The translations under genes and the position numbers were made by a program. The notes beneath the pieces are model-generated. The model searched no databases. It was not told the DNA's origin and saw only the letters and a program-made list of their open reading frames with translations. A stretch of DNA of 5,537 nt from Treponema sp. (GTDB taxonomy: Bacteria > Spirochaetota > Spirochaetia > Treponematales > Breznakiellaceae), in the NCBI GenBank assembly GCA_031257715.1, contig JAIROE010000068.1, positions 1 through 5,537 of the forward strand, in the 5' to 3' direction. This document shows, one piece after another, positions 1 through 5,537 of this stretch (its first letter is position 1; the number at the start of each line of letters is the position of its first letter).

Positions 1-1
1 G

Positions 2-115
2 GCGGGTGACTACCGCGCGGAAGATCTTCCGCCCGAATACGCCGTCATGATTAAAACGCTTGTCGAAGAATACCCCTGGCTTGTCACGGGACAAAAAGAA
101 TTTTCCTTCGAATAA
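2..115 (+). CDS. C-terminal fragment of an upstream gene (possibly YgfK-like)
   Basis: An open frame enters from the left edge in frame 2 and ends at TAA 113-115, giving 37 residues with no start codon in view. The visible tail includes LPPEYAVMIKTLVEEYPWLV and ends in QKEFSFE. It is acidic and amphipathic, with no metal-binding or membrane motif. Codon use resembles the downstream genes, so it is probably a real gene end. In E. coli the gene directly before ssnA is ygfK, a large iron-sulfur flavoprotein annotated as a putative selenate reductase subunit. A tail of the type 'PEE..MI..V..DYPYL' would fit my memory of that family, but I cannot confirm it. The stop lies 68 bases before ssnA, with a promoter between them, so ssnA need not depend on this gene's transcript. 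Coding status is fairly sure; identity is a guess. Confidence 0.6.
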   Translation, partial: AGDYRAEDLPPEYAVMIKTLVEEYPWLVTGQKEFSFE

Positions 116-140
116 CGGAAATTTTACGGCAAAAATTTTT
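115..140 (+). promoter_or_regulatory. A/T tracts upstream of the -35, candidate UP element
   Basis: Two similar units lie head to tail: ACGGAAATTTT (115-125) and ACGGCAAAAATTTTT (126-140). They sit directly before the -35 hexamer, at about -62 to -37 from the predicted transcription start, which is where the RNA polymerase alpha subunit contacts UP elements. The tracts stand out against GC-rich surroundings. They could instead be a regulator site with two half-units, or simple spacer composition. Confidence 0.4.
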
Positions 141-141
141 A

Positions 142-170
142 TTTACAAGGGCAGCCGGAAAGGGTATAAT
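142..170 (+). promoter_or_regulatory. sigma-70-type promoter for the ssnA operon
   Basis: The -35 is TTTACA (142-147, five of six consensus bases), the spacer is 17 bases (148-164) and the -10 is a perfect TATAAT (165-170). It lies in the only sizeable gap ahead of the operon. Initiation six or seven bases past the -10 would fall on A176 or A177, leaving a leader of only 7 or 8 bases before the ssnA ATG at 184. The near-consensus match suggests strong basal activity unless a repressor acts here. No clear operator palindrome was found apart from the upstream A/T tracts. Confidence 0.8.
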
Positions 171-175
171 GCTTT

Positions 176-180
176 AAGGA
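176..180 (+). promoter_or_regulatory. ribosome binding site of ssnA, tightly spaced
   Basis: AAGGA sits three bases before ATG 184, closer than the usual 5-9. It also overlaps the predicted transcription start (A176 or A177), so the mRNA may begin inside the Shine-Dalgarno sequence. The ATG is nevertheless supported: the protein begins MLLIGNGRIIT, the normal N-terminal beta strand of this family, and the next in-frame ATG is codon 43. Confidence 0.55.
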
Positions 181-183
181 ATC

Positions 184-1512
184 ATGCTGTTAATTGGAAA
201 CGGAAGAATCATCACGAGGGACGCCTCCTGTCCCTTTATTGAAAACGGCGCGGTTCTGATTGATGGAAAGTTCATTGCCGGCCTGGGGGAAACCGCCGCG
301 CTCAGGGAGATGTATCCCCTTGCCGAATACATGGATGCAAGGGGCCGCCTTGTAATGCCGGGTTTCATCAATGCCCACATGCACTACTATTCCACCTTTG
401 CCCGGGGACTCAACCCTGGAGGAAAGCCCGCGACAACTTTCGGGGAAATTCTTTCGGGCCTCTGGTGGCGGCTGGACAAAAAGCTCACCCTTGACGACGT
501 GTATTACAGCTGCATGGGTCCCATGATAGACGGAATCCGCTCCGGGGTTACATCGGTGATAGATCACCACGCCAGTCCCTTCGCGGCCAGGGGGAGCCTC
601 TTTAAAATAGCCGAGGCGTCAAGGCTCTTTGGAATTCGAAGCTGCCTCTGTTACGAGACATCGGACCGTGACGGCGAAAAGATCGCCGAAGAGGGGATCA
701 GGGAAAACAGCGCCTTTGCAAAATATTGCAGGGAACAAAACGATGACATGCTGAAGGCCCTTTTCGGCATGCATGCCCAAATGACCATCGGCGAAAAAAC
801 ACTTGAACGGTGCATTGAAGCCGCGGATGCCGCCGGGATCGGCTTTCATATTCACGCCGCCGAGGGTATTGAGGATGTGATTGACGGGATCTCCAAATAC
901 GGGCTGCGGGTAATCGAGCGGCTCCATAAATACGGGGTTCTTTCGGAAAAATCCATCGCCGTTCACTGCATCCATATTACGGAAGATGAAATGGAAATGA
1001 TCGAAGAAAGCGGCGCCGCGGTGGTTCACAATCCTCAGTCAAACATGAGTAACGCTGTTGGTGTTTCCCCGGTTCTGGACATGCTCAAAAAGGGAATTCT
1101 TGTGGGCCTGGGAACCGATGGCTATACCGCGGACATGACCGAATCTCTTAAAACCGCCGCCGTCCTCCACAGGCACACAAAACGAATTCCCTCCGCTGCC
1201 TGGACCGAACCCCATATCATGCTGTTTGAAAACAACAGAAAGATCATGGAGCGCATAATCAGCGGCAAAACCGGCGTCATCAAGAAAGATTACTATGCAG
1301 ACATTATTGTTGTTGACTATAAGGCTCCCACGCCGCTTGACGCCGCTTCCATTGACAGCCACATCCTCTTTGGCGTTTCAGGCCGCCATGTCGACACAAC
1401 CATTATCAACGGAAAGATCATCATGAGGGAAAGGGAGCTTGCCGGCATTGACGAAGAGGCCCTCCTTGCAAAATCACGGGAACAGGCGCGGAAACTCCGG
1501 GAGAAAATTTAA
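184..1512 (+). CDS. ssnA: SsnA-type amidohydrolase (ATZ/TRZ-like metal-dependent hydrolase)
   Basis: A 442-residue cytosolic amidohydrolase, matching E. coli SsnA in length and in several signature stretches. After the small N-terminal beta domain come the metal ligands of the TIM barrel: HMH (H65, H67) in GFINAHMHYYS, HIHAAE (H222, H224, E227), H261 in AVHCIH and D312 in GLGTDG. LWWRLD (93-98), SVIDHHASP (124-132) and VVHNPQSNM (280-288) are typical of SsnA and separate it from ordinary guanine deaminases. All catalytic positions are intact, so it is probably an active hydrolase. The true substrate of SsnA has not been settled to my knowledge. The gene recurs in selenium-dependent purine and urate breakdown clusters, so a purine or a ring-opened purine product is a fair guess. 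It is first in the operon, 14 bases ahead of yqeB, and driven by the promoter at 142-170. The family call is firm; the reaction is unknown. Confidence 0.93.
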   Translation: MLLIGNGRIITRDASCPFIENGAVLIDGKFIAGLGETAALREMYPLAEYMDARGRLVMPGFINAHMHYYSTFARGLNPGGKPATTFGEILSGLWWRLDKKLTLDDVYYSCMGPMIDGIRSGVTSVIDHHASPFAARGSLFKIAEASRLFGIRSCLCYETSDRDGEKIAEEGIRENSAFAKYCREQNDDMLKALFGMHAQMTIGEKTLERCIEAADAAGIGFHIHAAEGIEDVIDGISKYGLRVIERLHKYGVLSEKSIAVHCIHITEDEMEMIEESGAAVVHNPQSNMSNAVGVSPVLDMLKKGILVGLGTDGYTADMTESLKTAAVLHRHTKRIPSAAWTEPHIMLFENNRKIMERIISGKTGVIKKDYYADIIVVDYKAPTPLDAASIDSHILFGVSGRHVDTTIINGKIIMRERELAGIDEEALLAKSREQARKLREKI

Positions 1513-1526
1513 AAAGGAATAACACC

Positions 1527-2360
1527 ATGTTTGTGATCATCAAGGGTGCAGGAGATCTGGCTTCCGGTATTGCATTGCGCCTTCGTCACGCTGGTTTTGA
1601 CATAGCCATGACCGAAATCCCCAAGCCGTCTGCCGTCCGCCGCACGGTGTGTTTTTCGCAGGCGGTCTACGAAGGAAGGGCGAAGGTGGAAGATCTCTTC
1701 GCTGTTTTGGCGCGGGACGATGGGGAGCTGCGGAAAATTCTCGATTCGGGAAATATCGCGGTGATTGTTGATCCCCGTGCCGAATGCGTGAAGCGGCTTT
1801 CACCCGATGCACTGGTGGATGCCGTTATGGTAAAGAGAAATACCGGTACTGCGGTGGACGATGCCCCCGTTGTGATAGGCGTTGGACCGGGCTTCACCGC
1901 CCCAAGCGGCGATTGCCGCGCCGTCGTGGAAACGCAGCGGGGCCACACCCTGGGGCGGGTCATTACAGAAGGAGGCGCTCTTCCCGACACGGGCGTTCCC
2001 GGCGATATAGGCGGCTATACAATAGAACGCCTTCTCCGCGCTCCCGCGGACGGGATCTTTGAGGGAAAGGCGGAAATCGGGGACCGGGTAAAAAAGGGCC
2101 GCCTCCTTGCCCTTGTGAGGAACATGGCGGGGGACGGTTCCAGCGCGGCAAGAGACGGCGCGGGAGAAGCGGTCCCCCTTTACGCTGGAATCGACGGCGT
2201 TCTGCGGGGTATGCTTCCTTCGGGTTTCACCGTACATAAAGGGATGAAAGCAGGTGATATTGATCCCCGCTGCGATCCTTCCCATTGTTTTACCGTCTCG
2301 GACAAGGCGCTGGCAGTTGCGGGCGGCGTGCTGGAAGCCCTGCTCCGTTTTGGCCTATAA
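1527..2360 (+). CDS. yqeB: YqeB-family selenium-dependent molybdenum hydroxylase system protein
   Basis: A 277-residue protein of the EF2563/YqeB family, which co-occurs with selenium-dependent molybdenum hydroxylases and probably helps mature them or supply labile selenium; its biochemistry is not established. The N-terminus holds a glycine-rich nucleotide-binding-like loop, GAGDLASGIALRLRHAGF (7-24), then TEIPKPSAVRRTVCFSQAVYEG (29-50), a hallmark of the family. Further family blocks are KRNTGTAVDDAPVVIGVGPGF (103-123) and the stretch 134-170, with GHTLG and GGYTIERLL. The C-terminal half has lipoyl/biotinyl-like turns, DGIFEGKAEIGDRVKKG (175-191) and GVLRGMLPSGFTVHKGMKAG (224-243), then DIDPRCDPSHCF (244-255) with two cysteines and a histidine. 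No signal peptide or membrane segment is seen. AAGGA lies eight bases before the ATG, a good site. E. coli YqeB is about twice as long; this short form matches the enterococcal and clostridial type. Its presence predicts a selenium-dependent hydroxylase elsewhere in the genome. Confidence 0.9.
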   Translation: MFVIIKGAGDLASGIALRLRHAGFDIAMTEIPKPSAVRRTVCFSQAVYEGRAKVEDLFAVLARDDGELRKILDSGNIAVIVDPRAECVKRLSPDALVDAVMVKRNTGTAVDDAPVVIGVGPGFTAPSGDCRAVVETQRGHTLGRVITEGGALPDTGVPGDIGGYTIERLLRAPADGIFEGKAEIGDRVKKGRLLALVRNMAGDGSSAARDGAGEAVPLYAGIDGVLRGMLPSGFTVHKGMKAGDIDPRCDPSHCFTVSDKALAVAGGVLEALLRFGL

Positions 2361-2362
2361 TT

Positions 2363-2366
2363 AGGA
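2363..2366 (+). promoter_or_regulatory. weak, very close ribosome binding site of ade
   Basis: AGGA ends one base before ATG 2368, and no better site lies upstream. The yqeB stop is only 7 bases away, so ribosomes finishing yqeB probably restart here. The ATG is kept because MNRESLKKVIDTAAGRI followed by ADLVIRNGKI (19-28) is the usual N-terminus of adenine deaminases. Confidence 0.4.
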
Positions 2367-2367
2367 T

Positions 2368-4101
2368 ATGAACAGGGAATCACTGAAGAAAGTCATTGAT
2401 ACCGCCGCCGGCAGGATTCCGGCGGATCTTGTGATACGGAACGGCAAAATTGCCGATGTGTATACGGGGCGCATTGTCGAGGCGGATCTTGCAGTGACGG
2501 ACGGCGTTATTGCCGGTACGGGAATCTATGAAGGACAAGAAGTCATTGACGCGGGCGGGCTTTATCTCCTTCCCGGTTTTATCGACAGTCATATACACAT
2601 AGAGTCTTCCTTCCTCTGTCCGCCCGAACTGGGCCGGCTTCTTCTTCCGTGCGGAACGGCGGCGATTATTGCCGATCCCCACGAAATTGCCAATGTGGCG
2701 GGCCTTGCGGGCATTACCTACATGATGGAAGCGGCGAAGGGTACGCCGCTGGATATTAAATTCATGCTTCCCTCATGCGTACCGGCGGCGCCATGGGAAC
2801 AGGCCGGGGCGGAACTTGGCGCAGGGGAACTGGAAAAGCCCCTGCGGGAAAAAGACATTCCGGGTCTTGGCGAAATGATGGCGTACCCGCTCGTCATTGC
2901 CGGGGAAAAATCCGTGCTGGATAAAATGTTCCTTGCCATTGAGGAAGGCAAACTCATAGACGGTCACAGTCCCGGCGTGCGGGGAAAGGACCTTAATGCC
3001 TACAGCGCTTTTATCCATACCGATCACGAATGTTCCACGGTGGAGGAAATGGAGGACCGTATTTCCCGCGGCATGTATGTAATGCTCCGCCAGGGCTCCG
3101 CCTGCAAAGATCTCTGCGGCCTCATAAGGGGGCTTACCCGCCAGAATTCAAGGCGCTGCCTCCTCTGTTCCGACGATCTCCAGCCCCGGAGTATTTTTGA
3201 GGAAGGGCACATGGATAACAATCTCAGGATCTGTGTAAGGGAAGGCGTCGATCCGCTTATTGCCCTGCGCATGGCGACGCTGAACGCCGCCGAATGCTTC
3301 CGCCTTTACGACAGAGGAGGGCTGGCGCCGGGATGCCGGGCGGATATAACCATGGTCGATAACCTCAGGGACTTCAATGTACGCCGTGTACTGATAAAGG
3401 GAAAGATCGCCGCCGAAGACGGGAAGTGCACCGCCCCTGTATTCAGGACAAGCGGCGAGTCTGTGCGGGGCAGTTTTCATGTAAGGGATTTTTCCGCGAA
3501 AAAACTTGTTTTGAAGCTTTCTTCGGATACCGTCCGCGTCATCGACATTAAAGGCGGAAGCGTGGTTACAGGCAGCGGAACCACCCGCGTGCGGCGCGGG
3601 GAAGACGGCTCGTTTATTCACGATCCCGAATCGGATATCGCCAGGATAGCCGTGGTGGAACGGCACCGCGATACCGGCAATGTGGGACTTGGCCTCATCA
3701 GAGGATACGGCATACGGCGGGGGGCCCTCGCCATCTCCGTCGCCCATGATTCCCACAATATCATCACCGCCGGGAGGGATGCTGCCGACATGGCCGCCGC
3801 CGTGGAACGTGTCATTTCCATGGGCGGCGGCGCCGTCGCCGTGAAGAACGGGATCGTGCTGGAAGAAATGCCGCTGCCCCTGGGCGGCATCATGAGCGAT
3901 CAGGGAGGTGAATGGGTTGACGGAAAGATCCGTTCCCTCCATCAAAAGGCGGTTGAAGAACTTGGGGTCGGCAAAAACGTAGAGCCGCTCATGACCCTCT
4001 GTTTCATGTCCCTCACGGCCATTCCCGAACTCAAGATCACCGACAGGGGGCTCTTTGACACGTCGGTAATGGATTTTGTTCCCATAGAACGGCAGGAATG
4101 A
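2368..4101 (+). CDS. ade: adenine deaminase
   Basis: A 577-residue cytosolic enzyme of the bacterial Ade/AdeC family, which hydrolyses adenine to hypoxanthine and ammonia with a metal centre in an amidohydrolase barrel. Length is typical. Visible motifs in order are PGFIDSHIHIESS (69-81; H75, H77), IADPHEIANV (101-110; H105), the bridging glutamate region GLGEMM (E169), IDGHSPG (H200), TDHEC (H220), CSDD (D269, D270) with EEGHMDNNLR (278-287), and MATLNAAE (302-309). The family's own C-terminal domain follows, with VVTGSGTT, VAHDSHNI (458-465), MPLPLGGIMSD (501-511) and IPELKITDRGLFD (552-564). Every expected ligand is present. The stretch after the bridging glutamate reads MAYPLVIAG, whereas N and PG are common there, a mild variation. 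The gene starts 7 bases after yqeB and overlaps guaD by 4. Hypoxanthine made here would feed a xanthine dehydrogenase-type hydroxylase. The related 2'-deoxy or 6-aminopurine activities of the superfamily are less likely given the full-length match. Confidence 0.95.
   Translation: MNRESLKKVIDTAAGRIPADLVIRNGKIADVYTGRIVEADLAVTDGVIAGTGIYEGQEVIDAGGLYLLPGFIDSHIHIESSFLCPPELGRLLLPCGTAAIIADPHEIANVAGLAGITYMMEAAKGTPLDIKFMLPSCVPAAPWEQAGAELGAGELEKPLREKDIPGLGEMMAYPLVIAGEKSVLDKMFLAIEEGKLIDGHSPGVRGKDLNAYSAFIHTDHECSTVEEMEDRISRGMYVMLRQGSACKDLCGLIRGLTRQNSRRCLLCSDDLQPRSIFEEGHMDNNLRICVREGVDPLIALRMATLNAAECFRLYDRGGLAPGCRADITMVDNLRDFNVRRVLIKGKIAAEDGKCTAPVFRTSGESVRGSFHVRDFSAKKLVLKLSSDTVRVIDIKGGSVVTGSGTTRVRRGEDGSFIHDPESDIARIAVVERHRDTGNVGLGLIRGYGIRRGALAISVAHDSHNIITAGRDAADMAAAVERVISMGGGAVAVKNGIVLEEMPLPLGGIMSDQGGEWVDGKIRSLHQKAVEELGVGKNVEPLMTLCFMSLTAIPELKITDRGLFDTSVMDFVPIERQE
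2405..2425 (+). other. GC-rich inverted repeat early in ade
   Basis: CCGCCGG (2405-2411) and CCGGCGG (2419-2425) form a perfect 7-base stem around a 7-base loop, starting 37 bases after the A of the ade start codon, over codons 13-20. In mRNA it could slow early elongation or hold a ribosome near a weakly marked start. GC-rich codons for Ala, Gly and Pro could give it by chance. Confidence 0.3.
4098..4101 (+). other. ATGA start/stop overlap joining ade and guaD
   Basis: The guaD ATG (4098-4100) overlaps the ade TGA (4099-4101). With AGGA at 4094-4097 touching the start, this is the classic layout for termination-reinitiation, which would tie GuaD output to Ade output. Confidence 0.75.
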
Positions 4102-5399
4102 ACGCTCAAAATTTTATTTTGAAGGGCGGCATCTGTTACTGCAATGCCGGGGGCGCCTTCAAGACCGTTGAAGGGGGTCTTCTCGTCTGTACCGGCGGCA
4201 GGTCGAGCGGGGTCTATTCCGCCGGGGAACTTCCCGAAAAATACCGTGCCTTTCCCGTCAGGGATTATTCGGGGAAGCTTGTCATCCCGGGTCTTGTCGA
4301 TCTGCACATGCACGCACCCCAGTACGCTTTCCGCGGCATGGGCATGGACCTTGAACTTCTGGAATGGCTTAACACCCGCGCCTTTCCCGAAGAAGCGAAA
4401 TATGCCGATTCCGGATACGCACGTTCCGCGTATTCGACGCTGGTCCGTGATTTACGGAAAGGCCCCAATACCAGGGTTCTCCTGTTCTCGACCGTTCATG
4501 TTCCCGCCTCGCTCCTCCTTATGGATCTCCTTGAAGAATCGGGTCTTGTCACTCTTGTCGGCAAAGTCAACATGGATCGTAACTGTCCTGAATATCTACG
4601 GGAACATGACGCCGCCGCCTCGCTTGAGGCGACGGAGAAATGGCTCGGTGCAGCCGCGAAGGCGGGTTATAAAAATACGGGAGCCATACTGACCCCCCGC
4701 TTTATCCCCTCATGCAGCGACGATCTTATGCGGGGCCTTGCCGTATTGCGGAAAAAATACGGCTTTCCCCTCCAGTCCCACCTTTCGGAAAACAGAAGGG
4801 AATGCCAGTGGGTGCGAGAGCTGTGTCCCGGTTCTCCAGGATACGCCGGTGCTTACGCGCAATGGGATCTGCTGGAGCGTTCCGTTATGGCTCATTGCGT
4901 TTATTCAGATGATGATGAAATACGCCTGCTTGCGGGGGAGGGCGTGTTCGTCGCCCACTGCCCGCAGTCCAACACAAACCTCTCTTCGGGCATAGCACCC
5001 GTGCGCCGTCTCCTTGATTCGGGCGTACATACCGGCCTTGGAAGCGATGTCGCGGGCGGCGCGCATGTTTCCATCTTCCGCGCCATGACCGACGCGATTC
5101 AGGTCTCAAAACTCCGCCATATGCTTTTCGCCCCCGGCGAGGCCCCTCTTTCCATGGAGGAGGCTTTTTACCTTGGAACCGCCGGAGGAGGCGCTTTCTT
5201 CGGCTCGGGCTCGTTTGAGGACGGCTGTGAGCTTGACGCCCTCGTCATGGACGACTCGGACCTTGCCGCCCCCTTTCCCCTGTCCCTCCGCGACCGGCTT
5301 GAACGTGTTATCTATTTATCGGACGACCGGAACATCACGGCCAAATACGTGCGGGGGACTTTGATTATGGAAAATACGCAGGAACTGTGCCTCTCTTAA
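4098..5399 (+). CDS. guaD: guanine deaminase
   Basis: A 433-residue guanine deaminase of the amidohydrolase superfamily, hydrolysing guanine to xanthine and ammonia with a single zinc ion in the cytosol. Length is close to the bacterial norm of about 440. Motifs in order: PGLVDLHMHAPQYAFRG (64-80; H70, H72), TPRFIPSCSDDLM (199-211), QSHLSEN (226-232; H228, E231), MAHCVYS (264-270; H266), AHCPQSNTNLSSG (286-298) and GLGSDVAGG (313-321; D317). HAPQYAFRG, PRFIPSCS and DVAGG separate it from SsnA and other ATZ/TRZ members. All metal and catalytic residues are present. Its ATG lies inside the ade terminator as ATGA (4098-4101), and AGGA directly abuts the start with no spacer, so translation probably depends on ribosomes ending ade. 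Tandem in-frame TAA stops (5397-5402) close it. It is the last gene of the operon; xanthine made here is a direct substrate for xanthine dehydrogenase. Confidence 0.95.
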   Translation: MNAQNFILKGGICYCNAGGAFKTVEGGLLVCTGGRSSGVYSAGELPEKYRAFPVRDYSGKLVIPGLVDLHMHAPQYAFRGMGMDLELLEWLNTRAFPEEAKYADSGYARSAYSTLVRDLRKGPNTRVLLFSTVHVPASLLLMDLLEESGLVTLVGKVNMDRNCPEYLREHDAAASLEATEKWLGAAAKAGYKNTGAILTPRFIPSCSDDLMRGLAVLRKKYGFPLQSHLSENRRECQWVRELCPGSPGYAGAYAQWDLLERSVMAHCVYSDDDEIRLLAGEGVFVAHCPQSNTNLSSGIAPVRRLLDSGVHTGLGSDVAGGAHVSIFRAMTDAIQVSKLRHMLFAPGEAPLSMEEAFYLGTAGGGAFFGSGSFEDGCELDALVMDDSDLAAPFPLSLRDRLERVIYLSDDRNITAKYVRGTLIMENTQELCLS

Positions 5400-5537
5400 T
5401 AATTCACCCCCCCGCATTTAACGTTCCGGCTGTATATGAAGTTCGCCGCCCCTGCTCATACCTGCTCTCTGGTATGCCTTATTTACTCTATCTTCTTATA
5501 TTATAAGGATTTAGTCAAGCCTCATTTGCTCACTGTT
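5400..5537. other. non-coding tail without recognisable gene
   Basis: No convincing reading frame starts here on either strand. It holds a run of seven C (5407-5413), a CCTGCTC direct repeat at 10-base spacing (5451-5457 and 5461-5467), the weak hairpin at 5457-5476, and an AT-rich patch with AAGGAT (about 5496-5513) that may belong to the control region of a gene beyond the edge. Confidence 0.5.
5457..5476 (+). terminator. weak hairpin after guaD, possible terminator
   Basis: CATACC (5457-5462) pairs with GGTATG (5471-5476) around an 8-base loop. The stem is only 6 pairs with 2 G-C pairs, and the following CCTTATTTACT has no proper T run. It is the best hairpin seen in the tail, but a poor intrinsic terminator; termination may be Rho-dependent or lie beyond the window. 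Confidence 0.25.

Noticed and set aside
116..183. Purine riboswitch or attenuator ahead of the operon
   Set aside because: The gap is 68 bases, and the predicted leader is under 10 bases, too short for an aptamer.
60..242. 60-codon + strand frame across the upstream gene end and the ssnA start
   Set aside because: It spans the upstream stop, the promoter and the ssnA start, begins at a non-ATG codon and has no family features.
2356..2361. TATAAT over the yqeB stop codon, as an internal promoter for ade
   Set aside because: No -35-like hexamer at 16-18 bases upstream (GGAAGC), and the transcript would start at or after the ade ATG.
3148..3945. 265-codon open frame on the - strand inside ade
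   Set aside because: It lies wholly antisense to a clearly conserved adenine deaminase, has no recognisable motif and is expected from GC-rich codon use.
4144..4692. 182-codon + strand frame inside guaD
   Set aside because: It is a shifted-frame shadow of guaD with low-complexity Pro/Arg/Ser composition and no motif.
184..5399. ssnA and guaD as recent duplicates
   Set aside because: They share only superfamily motifs (HMH, PQSN, GLG.D); signature stretches and overall sequence are too different for a recent local duplication.
5479..5510. Promoter in the AT-rich tail (TATATT, TATAAG)
   Set aside because: No -35 at acceptable spacing on either strand: TTTACT is too close on the + strand, and TTGACT is only 7 bases from TATAAT on the - strand.
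1..5537. In-frame UGA selenocysteine codons in the operon genes
   Set aside because: All four reading frames are continuous and full length without needing UGA readthrough, and their ends match the family ends.

Overview
The window carries a compact four-gene operon on the + strand for purine base breakdown: ssnA (184-1512), a yqeB-family gene of the selenium-dependent molybdenum hydroxylase system (1527-2360), an adenine deaminase gene (2368-4101) and a guanine deaminase gene (4098-5399). A gene fragment running in from the left ends at 115. The last 138 bases hold no recognisable gene.

Region by region: 1-115 is the C-terminal end of an upstream gene, possibly ygfK. 116-183 is an AT-rich spacer with the best regulatory signal in the window: TTTACA at 142-147, a 17-base spacer and a perfect TATAAT at 165-170, preceded by two A/T tracts that could be an UP element. 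Inside the operon the gaps are 14 and 7 bases, and the last junction is a 4-base ATGA overlap, so the four genes are very probably cotranscribed and partly translationally coupled. guaD ends with tandem TAA stops. A weak hairpin follows, then an AT-rich end.

How the genes work together: Ade converts adenine to hypoxanthine, and GuaD converts guanine to xanthine. Both products are substrates of xanthine dehydrogenase-type enzymes. YqeB-family proteins accompany labile-selenium molybdenum hydroxylases, and SsnA is an amidohydrolase usually found in the same clusters (E. coli ygeW-ygfQ region, clostridia, enterococci). The likely role is feeding purine bases into a selenium-dependent hydroxylase and onward anaerobic purine breakdown. 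The hydroxylase itself is not in the window.

Organism: an anaerobic or facultative bacterium of moderately high GC (mid-50s percent by eye), with canonical sigma-70-type promoter elements and AGGA-type ribosome binding sites. The gene content fits gut-type fermenters, such as Firmicutes or host-associated spirochaetes like Treponema. I cannot fix the taxon from this sequence. No mobile element, CRISPR array, tRNA or rRNA was seen. This looks like a known type of pathway in a tidy arrangement, not a wholly new system.
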